A stretch of DNA of 46,752 nucleotides from an uncultured Blautia sp. (GTDB lineage: Bacteria; Bacillota; Clostridia; Lachnospirales; Lachnospiraceae), in assembly GCA_900556555.1 (NCBI GenBank), contig USPF01000009.1, positions 1 to 46,752 of the forward strand, written 5' to 3'. Both the position numbers and the translations under genes were made by a program. The notes below the pieces were generated by a model, which was given only the letters and a program-made list of their open reading frames with translations, had not been told where the DNA came from and made no database searches. Of the stretch, positions 40,407-46,752 are shown piece by piece (the first letter of the stretch is position 1; each line of letters opens with the position of its first letter).

Positions 40407-42587
40407 ATGGGAATTGTATGCAAAAATCATGTGTTTACGCTTCAGACAAAACATTCTGCGTATCAGATGAAGGAAGAGGGAGGTTTTTTATTCCATAATT
40501 ATTATGGTCCGGTCATTGGAGATATGGATATGTCTTATCTGGTACGGCCACTGGACCGTGGATTTTCCGGACAGCCACAGGAGATTATGGACCGTGGATT
40601 TTCTTTAGACACAAGACTGCTGGAATATCCTTCTTATGGTACCGGAGACTACAGAGATTACTGTCTTCATGCAGCATATGGAGATGGAAGCCAGGTAACA
40701 GACCTGCGTTTTGTTTCCTATGAAATCAAAGAAGGAAAATATGCCCTGGAAGGGCTGCCTGCCATGTATCAGGGAGAGGAAAAGGCAGAGACACTGGAAA
40801 TCACACTGGAAGATAAGTATAAAAATTTACAGGTTATGCTGTATTATGGTGTTTTTGAAAACTTGGATGTGATTACCAGAGCATGTAAAATCGTGAACAA
40901 AGGGGAAGACAAGGTGCGTCTTTTAAGAGCGTATTCCATGGCTCTTGATTTTGACCATAAAGATTTGGATTTCCTTCATTTCTATGGCCGCCATGCCATG
41001 GAGCGTAAAATGGAGCGTTCTCCTTTGCAGCATGGATTCCAGGGAGTGGAGAGCAGAAGAGGATATTCCAGCCATCAGCAGAATCCATTTGCGGTTTTAT
41101 GTAAACCGGATGCTACAGAAGAATATGGATGGTGCTATGGTGCATCTTTTGTATATAGCGGAAACTTTTCCATTCAGGCAGAGGTTTCCCAGGCAGATAC
41201 TACACGCCTTACCGTAGGTATCAAGGATACACAGTTTGAATTTCATCTGGAGCCGGGAGAATGTTTCACAGCACCGGAAGTCATTCTTTCCTTCTCAGAT
41301 AAAGGTCTGGGACAGCTTTCCAGAAATTACCACAAAGCGATCAGGAACAATGTGTGCAGAGGAAAATATAAGACAGCCAGACGTCCGGTTCTCATTAACA
41401 ACTGGGAAGCCACTTATTTTGATTTCACACCAGAGAAATTGGTTGCTATTGCGAAAGATGCCAAAGAACTGGGAATCGAAATGCTTGTTATGGATGATGG
41501 CTGGTTCGGAAAGAGAGACAGTGATTTCAGCGGTCTTGGAGACTGGTTTGTAAATGAAAAGAAATTAAAAGGCGGTCTGAAAGATTTAGTGGAAGAAGTT
41601 AATAAAACAGGAATGAAATTCGGTATCTGGTTTGAGCCGGAAATGATTTCTGAAGACAGTGATTTATACCGGGCACATCCGGACTGGGCACTTACGATTC
41701 CTGGACGTCCTTTCAGCAGAGCGAGACATCAGCTTGTCCTGGACTTTTCAAGAGAAGATGTAAGGACTTATATTTTTGAGAGAATGTGCGAAATTTTGGA
41801 AAGTGCTAATATCGAATATGTAAAATGGGATGCAAACCGTCATCTTACGGATGTGTGGTCTGCACAGCTTCCGGCTGACAGACAGGGAGAGGTTTTCCAC
41901 AGATATATTCTTGGCCTGTACGATTTCCTGGAAAAACTCACTCAGAGATTTCCTGATATCTTAATCGAGGGTTGCAGTGGCGGCGGCGGAAGATTCGACG
42001 CAGGAATGATGTACTATCATCCTCAGATCTGGTGCAGTGATGATACAGATGCCATAGAAAGACTGGAGATCCAGTATGGAACATCCTTTGGATACCCTGT
42101 TTCTACCGTTGGTTCTCACGTATCCGTGTGCCCAAATCATCAGACGAGCAGAAGCGTATCCATGAAAACCAGAGGAATCGTGGCAATGGCAGGAACATTT
42201 GGTTATGAGCTGGACATCACCAAATTGTCAGAAGATGACAAGGAGATGGTGAAGGTTCAGGTAGAAGAATTCAAGAAATACTATGATTTGATTCAGAATG
42301 GTGACTATTACCGCCTGACAGATGATGGAAGCAAATCACCTTATGTTGCATGGGAGTTTGCGGCAGCAGATCAGAGAGAGGCTCTTTTAAATGTGGTAGT
42401 GTTAAGAGCAAAGGCAAATCCGATGCTTCATACCGTTCAGGTCAAAGGATTAAAACCAGATGCTGTTTACAGAGTAGAAGGAACAGAAGAAGAATATCTG
42501 GGTGCAGCACTGATGAGCGGAGGCTATCCGGTTCCTGTACTGTGGGATGATTACCAGGGTATTCAAGTGCATTTTGTAGAATGCTGA
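40407..42587 (+). CDS. GH36 alpha-galactosidase
   Basis: A 726-residue intracellular enzyme that removes terminal alpha-1,6-galactose from melibiose, raffinose and similar sugars. The length matches the GH36 group I enzymes (about 730). The catalytic region shows MDDGWFGKRDSD, the nucleophile Asp475 in YVKWDANR, EGCSGGGGRFD and the acid/base region CSDDTD (Asp545 by its spacing of 70 residues from the nucleophile). There is no signal peptide. AAGGAGG precedes the ATG. It lies 25 nt after the HAD gene and 24 nt before the GH31 gene. No raffinose transporter genes are next to it. Confidence 0.95.
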   Translation: MGIVCKNHVFTLQTKHSAYQMKEEGGFLFHNYYGPVIGDMDMSYLVRPLDRGFSGQPQEIMDRGFSLDTRLLEYPSYGTGDYRDYCLHAAYGDGSQVTDLRFVSYEIKEGKYALEGLPAMYQGEEKAETLEITLEDKYKNLQVMLYYGVFENLDVITRACKIVNKGEDKVRLLRAYSMALDFDHKDLDFLHFYGRHAMERKMERSPLQHGFQGVESRRGYSSHQQNPFAVLCKPDATEEYGWCYGASFVYSGNFSIQAEVSQADTTRLTVGIKDTQFEFHLEPGECFTAPEVILSFSDKGLGQLSRNYHKAIRNNVCRGKYKTARRPVLINNWEATYFDFTPEKLVAIAKDAKELGIEMLVMDDGWFGKRDSDFSGLGDWFVNEKKLKGGLKDLVEEVNKTGMKFGIWFEPEMISEDSDLYRAHPDWALTIPGRPFSRARHQLVLDFSREDVRTYIFERMCEILESANIEYVKWDANRHLTDVWSAQLPADRQGEVFHRYILGLYDFLEKLTQRFPDILIEGCSGGGGRFDAGMMYYHPQIWCSDDTDAIERLEIQYGTSFGYPVSTVGSHVSVCPNHQTSRSVSMKTRGIVAMAGTFGYELDITKLSEDDKEMVKVQVEEFKKYYDLIQNGDYYRLTDDGSKSPYVAWEFAAADQREALLNVVVLRAKANPMLHTVQVKGLKPDAVYRVEGTEEEYLGAALMSGGYPVPVLWDDYQGIQVHFVEC

Positions 42588-42611
42588 TGCTGTAAAAGCA
42601 GGGAGAAAAAC

Positions 42612-44126
42612 ATGGAATTTCAAATGTTAGACCAGGAATTCTGGTATGGTGGTGCGGTCTATGAAGGCTACAGGCAGCCAGTGGGAATGAAAGATTGTGT
42701 GGAGTGGGATTTTCGTGAAAATCCCACTGCCAATCAGTTAATGCCGCTGTTTCTGTCCAGTAAGGGCAGATATCTGTGGAGTGAAGAGGGATTTTTGATT
42801 CGTTTTCACGAAGGAAAAGTGACGGTGGAAGGCAATGGTAAAATTGAACTTCAGGAAGGATTTCAGGATCTGAGAGGTGCTTATCTGGCAGCTATGAAGG
42901 CACATTTTCCGTTTCATGAGATTCGTCTTTCCAACCGATTTTTTGAGGCTCCGGTATATAATACCTGGATTGAACTGACTTTTTATCAGGCACAGGACAA
43001 GGTGCTTGAGTATGCCAGAGGAATTCTTGAGCATGGCCTGGAGCCAGGGATTTTAATGATTGACGATGGCTGGTCTCCTTATTATGGAAAGTGGGAATTT
43101 AGAAGAGATAATTTTCCAGATCCAGAAGCTATGTTAAGAGAACTTCATGATATGGGATTTCAGGTTATGCTGTGGATCTGTCCTTTTATCACACCGGATA
43201 CTCTGGAGTACAGAGAAACCAGAGATAAAGGCTTTCTCATCCGGACACCCGAAGGAAAGCCGAGAATCCTGGAATGGTGGAATGGTTATTCCGCAGGTTT
43301 GGATTTGACAAATCCTGAGGCAATGTCATGGCTGAAAAAGCAGATGGATAAACTCCAGGAAATGGGTGTGGATGGCTTTAAGTTTGATGCAGGAGACCCC
43401 TGTTATTATACAGCGGGAGATTTGATGCAGGAAGATGTAACCACAAATGAACTGTCCAGATTATGGGCGGCTTTTGGAGAGCAGTATGAACTTAATGAGC
43501 TGCGTGTCTGCTTTAAAACAGGTGGATATTCTCTGATGCAGAGGCTTTGTGATAAGCATCATTCTTGGGAAGAGAATGGTGTAGGCGGACTGATTCCCGG
43601 TACGTTGATTCAGGGACTTACAGGACATCCCTTTGGAAGCCCGGATATGATTGGCGGAGGGGAGTATCTGAGCTTCTTGGAAGATTATGAGGAGAAGTTC
43701 GAACCGGAATTATTTGTAAGATACTGTGAAATTGCGGCATTGATGCCAGTGATGCAGTTCTCCGCAGCACCTTGGCGCCTTCTTAATCAGGAGGATTATC
43801 AGAGAGTTTTAAGAGCCATGGAAGTGCGGAAACAATATCTGCCCCAGATTCTGGAAGCTGTGGATTGTGCCAGAAAGACAGGAGAACCCATTGTACGCCA
43901 TATGGAATATGTATTTCCTGGACAGGGCATGGAGTGTCTTATGGATCAGTTTATGATTGGGGATAAACTGTTAGCAGCACCGGTTGATGAAAAAAGCGTG
44001 ACACAGCGGAAAGTAAGGCTTCCAAAAGGAATGTGGAAACTGGGAGACAGGGTAATAGACAGTAAAGGCGAAGATGTTCTGCTGGAGCAGAAGGATGGAC
44101 CTCTGGTGTTAGAAAGATGTGAGTAA
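42612..44126 (+). CDS. GH31-family alpha-glycosidase
   Basis: A 504-residue cytoplasmic glycoside hydrolase. The GH31 barrel is marked by MIDDGWSPYYGKWEF, MLWICPFITPDT, EWWNGYSAGLDLTNP, the nucleophile Asp259 in GFKFDAGD and the probable acid/base Asp345 in GSPDMIGGG. It is shorter than most GH31 enzymes (650-900), lacking much of the usual N-terminal beta domain. Activity could be alpha-glucosidase, alpha-galactosidase or alpha-xylosidase. Its place behind GH36 suggests galactosides, or the glucose or fructose-bearing remainder. A strong terminator follows. Confidence 0.88.
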   Translation: MEFQMLDQEFWYGGAVYEGYRQPVGMKDCVEWDFRENPTANQLMPLFLSSKGRYLWSEEGFLIRFHEGKVTVEGNGKIELQEGFQDLRGAYLAAMKAHFPFHEIRLSNRFFEAPVYNTWIELTFYQAQDKVLEYARGILEHGLEPGILMIDDGWSPYYGKWEFRRDNFPDPEAMLRELHDMGFQVMLWICPFITPDTLEYRETRDKGFLIRTPEGKPRILEWWNGYSAGLDLTNPEAMSWLKKQMDKLQEMGVDGFKFDAGDPCYYTAGDLMQEDVTTNELSRLWAAFGEQYELNELRVCFKTGGYSLMQRLCDKHHSWEENGVGGLIPGTLIQGLTGHPFGSPDMIGGGEYLSFLEDYEEKFEPELFVRYCEIAALMPVMQFSAAPWRLLNQEDYQRVLRAMEVRKQYLPQILEAVDCARKTGEPIVRHMEYVFPGQGMECLMDQFMIGDKLLAAPVDEKSVTQRKVRLPKGMWKLGDRVIDSKGEDVLLEQKDGPLVLERCE

Positions 44127-44170
44127 AGAGTTTAATTATATAAATTGACAGCAATGTCAAAATGTAACAA

Positions 44171-44217
44171 AAAAGATTCAGAAACTGTATGCATAGGCCG
44201 CAGTTTCTGAATCTTTT
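44171..44217. terminator. Bidirectional terminator
   Basis: AAAAGATTCAGAAACTG (44171-44187) pairs with CAGTTTCTGAATCTTTT (44201-44217), then more Ts. It serves the GH31 gene and the convergent YesL-like gene. Confidence 0.92.
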
Positions 44218-44223
44218 TTTCTG

Positions 44224-44856
44224 TTAGGCATCTTCTTTTTCTAAAAAAGGCTTAAACATCCGGTAAAGCAGCAAGGAGTTTACATAAGCTGTCAGTCCAA
44301 ATCCAAAGAAAAACCAGCAGCAGGCATACAGAGGCAAGAGTTTTATATCCCTGTAAGTCATAAACATTGGCAGTATGGTTATCACAGCAATAGCCAGGGT
44401 AGAAGGAAAATGTAAAAAGGCAAATACATAGGCATTTTTCAGCAGATTCACCGTAGTATTGGCAAAAGCGGCGATCACAGGAAAAATATAAAGTGCCAGG
44501 ATGATGACCAGCCCTGCAATTCCGAGAGATACATAAAACAAAGGCTTACTCACAACAGATGCAGTATTCTGGAGAAACCGGATATTCAGGAATAAGATAA
44601 AACCAACAGCCAGAAGCCCCAGCCACACAATAAGGGACTGACGGAAATTCTCTTTAAATGCCCGGAAAAAAGTTTTGGTTGTTCCGTTATTATTCCCTTT
44701 TACTGTGCGGAGCATGCAGTGATAAAGAGCAGTGAGTGCAGGTCCTATAGTGATAATAGGGATGCAGCATACAAGAAAAAGTAGATTTGCTACGATGATG
44801 TCGCCCAGTTTGTTAAGAAATATATGGATAATATTGTCTTCGTTTAACAGATTCAT
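44224..44856 (-). CDS. YesL-like DUF624 membrane protein
   Basis: A 210-residue protein with about five to six membrane helices. The DUF624 N-terminus (GDIIVANLLFLVCCIPIITIGPALTALY) is characteristic. In bacilli such genes sit beside sugar ABC transporter operons (for example yesL beside yesOPQ for rhamnogalacturonan). Here it is likewise divergent from a sugar-binding lipoprotein gene. Its molecular role is unknown. AGGAGG lies 8 nt before the ATG. Confidence 0.9.
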   Translation of the reverse strand: MNLLNEDNIIHIFLNKLGDIIVANLLFLVCCIPIITIGPALTALYHCMLRTVKGNNNGTTKTFFRAFKENFRQSLIVWLGLLAVGFILFLNIRFLQNTASVVSKPLFYVSLGIAGLVIILALYIFPVIAAFANTTVNLLKNAYVFAFLHFPSTLAIAVITILPMFMTYRDIKLLPLYACCWFFFGFGLTAYVNSLLLYRMFKPFLEKEDA

Positions 44857-44902
44857 AGAGCAGTCCTCCTAGTTTATACCAAATATCTAAAATCTATCAG
44901 GT

Positions 44903-44931
44903 ATTCTAGCATTATTTTTTTAGGAATGCAA
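44903..44931 (-). promoter_or_regulatory. Promoter of the yesL-like gene
   Basis: On the minus strand: TTGCAT (plus 44926-44931), 17 nt, TAGAAT (plus 44903-44908) with an extended TG. Confidence 0.6.
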
Positions 44932-44949
44932 AGGGAATTCGTTATAAAG

Positions 44950-45016
44950 ATATGCAAAAAAGTGTGCTGTTGTAGAAATATGTAAAAAAGTGTGATGAAA
45001 ATATGTAAAAAAAGTA
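44950..45016. repeat. Three direct repeats upstream of the sugar-binding protein gene
   Basis: ATATGCAAAAAAGTGTG (44950-44966), ATATGTAAAAAAGTGTG (44978-44994) and ATATGTAAAAAAAGTATTATG (from 45001) start 28 and 23 bp apart. They lie between the yesL and binding-protein promoters in a 449-bp gap and may be regulator sites. From 45020 to 45170 the gap is A+T-rich without further features I can name. Confidence 0.55.
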
Positions 45017-45173
45017 TTATGTTAAACGTATAAAAATGATGGTATGATTATTTTTAAACAATATGAAATGCCTAAAAAACAGAAACGAGTCGAAAAAAGT
45101 AGAAAAAAGTATAGTTAAAATATAGTAAAGTAATGAGAAATAGATGATAAAATATGTAAAGTGCACAAAAAGC

Positions 45174-45235
45174 AACATTATTCCATATATTAAAAACATC
45201 TATCCATTTAACATTATTCCATGTGCAAGTATAAT
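45174..45235 (+). promoter_or_regulatory. Promoter of the sugar-binding protein gene with direct repeats
   Basis: TATAAT (45230-45235) has only a weak -35 box (TTTAAC 45207-45212, 17 nt). The 13-mer AACATTATTCCAT occurs at 45174-45186 and again at 45210-45222 over the -35 region, 36 bp apart, consistent with an activator binding as a pair. Confidence 0.5.
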
Positions 45236-45305
45236 AAACATATCAGTCAGGACGAGAGAAAATAGGTTAAACTGACGAAACATTTTATTAAAGGAGGAAA
45301 AAGGT

Positions 45306-46613
45306 ATGAAGTTTAAAAAAGTGATGGCACTGGCATTAGCAAGTACAATGGTATTCTCTATGGCGGCTTGTGGCGGAAGCAAGGACGACGGTGGTTCTTC
45401 CGATGCAGGTGAAAGCAAAAAAGAAGAGAAAGCGGAAGGCGGCGATACACTTTCTGTTTCTATCTGGGATACCAACCAGGAGCCAGGTATCAATGAGATT
45501 CTTGCAGACTTTACAAAAGAGACAGGAATCAAGACAAAACTTACAGTAGTAAAATGGGACGAATATTGGACAATGTTAGAGGCTGGTGCACAGGGCGGTT
45601 CTCTTCCGGATGTATTCTGGATGCATTCAAATGAAAGCCAGAGATATATGTCCAACGATATGCTGTTAGACTTAACAGACAAAATCGCAGCCAGTGATTT
45701 GATTGATCCTGCAAATTATCCGGAAGATATCTGGGGCCTGTATACATATGATGAGAAATATTATGCAGTTCCAAAAGATGTGGATACCATTGCTCTTTGG
45801 TACAATAAAGCAATGTTTGATGAAGCAGGACTTGCTTATCCTACAGCAGACTGGACATGGGATGATGTGACAGAAGCTGCTAAGAAACTGACAAAAGAAG
45901 ATGGAAGCCAGTATGGACTTGCAGTGAGAAACGATAATAACCAGGCTGGTTATTACAACCTGATTTATGATAACGGCGGATATATCATTAATGAAGATAA
46001 GACAAAATCCGGATGGGATGATCCAAAAACAATCGAAGCTATGGAAGTTCTGGAAGGATGGATTAAAGATGGTGTAATGCCTCCAATCGAAACTATGTCT
46101 GAAAACGGCGAAGATGTACTCTTCCAGTCTGGTAAAGCTGCTATGGTTCTTCAGGGATCCTGGATGGTAGCTGCTTACAGAGATAATGAATATACAGCAG
46201 AAAATTGTGATGTAGTAGAACTTCCTAAGAGTGCAACAACCGGAAGAAGAGCTTCTGTATATAATGGACTTGGATGGGCAGCATCTGCTAATGGAAAAAA
46301 TACAGAAAATGCTTGGAAACTTATCGAATACTTAGGCTCAGAAAAAGCTCAGAAAAAACAGGCTGAACTTGGTGTTACAATGTCTGCATACAAAGGAACA
46401 TCTGATGCATGGGCAAATTCCGCAGAATTTAATCTTCAGGCATACCTGAACATGATGGATGATATGGAAATCAGACCATACTCAAAATCTACTGTTACAT
46501 GGGAAAATGAAGACAATGAAATCTTAAAGAGCGTTTACATGGGTGAAAAGAGCATGGCTGACGCATGTAAAGAAATGGCTGACCAGATGAACGAAAAACT
46601 GGCAGAAGAATAA
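45306..46613 (+). CDS. Sugar ABC transporter substrate-binding lipoprotein
   Basis: A 435-residue extracellular lipoprotein (lipobox SMAAC, Cys22) with a Gly/Ser/Glu/Lys linker and the solute-binding family 1 fold. Typical stretches are LSVSIWDTNQEPGINEIL, LPDVFWMHSNESQRYM, ALWYNKAMFDEAG, KAAMVLQGSWMV and YNGLGWAASANGKN. It resembles binding proteins of the multi-sugar CUT1 type. The permeases should lie downstream beyond the window. GGAGG precedes the ATG. The substrate is unknown; the YesL neighbour and tandem promoter repeats suggest an oligosaccharide under activator control. Confidence 0.93.
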   Translation: MKFKKVMALALASTMVFSMAACGGSKDDGGSSDAGESKKEEKAEGGDTLSVSIWDTNQEPGINEILADFTKETGIKTKLTVVKWDEYWTMLEAGAQGGSLPDVFWMHSNESQRYMSNDMLLDLTDKIAASDLIDPANYPEDIWGLYTYDEKYYAVPKDVDTIALWYNKAMFDEAGLAYPTADWTWDDVTEAAKKLTKEDGSQYGLAVRNDNNQAGYYNLIYDNGGYIINEDKTKSGWDDPKTIEAMEVLEGWIKDGVMPPIETMSENGEDVLFQSGKAAMVLQGSWMVAAYRDNEYTAENCDVVELPKSATTGRRASVYNGLGWAASANGKNTENAWKLIEYLGSEKAQKKQAELGVTMSAYKGTSDAWANSAEFNLQAYLNMMDDMEIRPYSKSTVTWENEDNEILKSVYMGEKSMADACKEMADQMNEKLAEE

Positions 46614-46663
46614 GGAACAGATCTTTATAAAAAAGAGGTTGTTTTTTAGAAGGGAAAGGACAG

Positions 46664-46689
46664 CAGGCAGATTCGAAAGAATCTGCCTG
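46664..46689 (+). other. Hairpin after the binding-protein gene
   Basis: CAGGCAGATTC (46664-46674), loop GAAA, GAATCTGCCTG (46679-46689). There is no T run. As after the other binding-protein gene at 18836, it probably shields the upstream mRNA while letting some transcription continue into permease genes outside the window. Confidence 0.65.
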
Positions 46690-46752
46690 TGTTGAAAAAA
46701 GTCCAGCTAATAAATGTCAATAGATAAATGAAAAATATTTTCTCCATAAAAA

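Noticed and set aside
1..46752. CRISPR arrays or cas genes
   Set aside because: No regularly spaced repeat arrays and no Cas-like proteins were seen. The longest repeat sets are the short tandem motifs at 44950-45016.

Overview
The window looks like chromosomal DNA of a spore-forming, anaerobic gut Firmicute, most likely a Lachnospiraceae member (Blautia/Ruminococcus/Dorea type). The grounds are: low-GC coding with strong AGGAGG-type ribosome sites, sporulation genes (spoIID, spoIIQ), an oxygen-defence set without catalase (rubrerythrin, reverse rubrerythrin, PerR), many glycoside-use operons run by LacI and AraC regulators, and DUF6062 and YesL-type proteins. Species was not determined.

Layout. 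1-133: the end of a tRNA-Phe and a tRNA-Lys. 320-8260: a sortase-pilus island (xre regulator, class C sortase, backbone pilin, second class C sortase, large thioester-domain tip adhesin). It is bracketed by two copies of a non-coding element with the same hairpin architecture. 8374-12911: a DUF6062 Cys/His protein, a MATE exporter with a small membrane partner, MetY and the tRNA methyltransferase MnmM. 12982-15769: spoIID, an unknown membrane protein and spoIIQ. 16016-17076: a GIY-YIG protein and an SDR resembling bile-acid dehydrogenases. 17434-23211: a LacI-controlled arabinoside operon (binding protein, two permeases, GH51 arabinofuranosidase, lacI). 23342-27389: nagA, then kduI-kduD divergent from an AraC regulator. 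27448-28338: an Rpn-family nuclease. 28568-30265: perR, reverse rubrerythrin and rubrerythrin with two matching PerR-type promoters. 30477-32741: a membrane diguanylate cyclase. 32798-37667: a seven-gene leftward operon that looks like a minimal type IV pilus or pseudopilus machine (transglutaminase lipoprotein, PilC, four small pilin-like membrane proteins, PilT). 37793-38455: hemolysin III. 38569-44126: an AraC regulator divergent from a HAD phosphatase, GH36 alpha-galactosidase and GH31 hydrolase. 44224-46613: a YesL/DUF624 protein and a sugar-binding lipoprotein whose permeases probably lie beyond the window.

How the parts fit. Two surface-appendage systems dominate: covalent sortase pili on the left and a type IV-like filament on the right, the latter facing a c-di-GMP synthase. 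Between them lie small sugar modules for arabinosides, unsaturated uronates, amino sugars and alpha-galactosides, consistent with a gut glycan forager. Both sugar ABC loci lack an ATPase gene in view, so they probably share a multi-sugar ATPase encoded elsewhere. The observations most worth following are the duplicated structured element around the pilus island and the PilT-only pilin-like operon.
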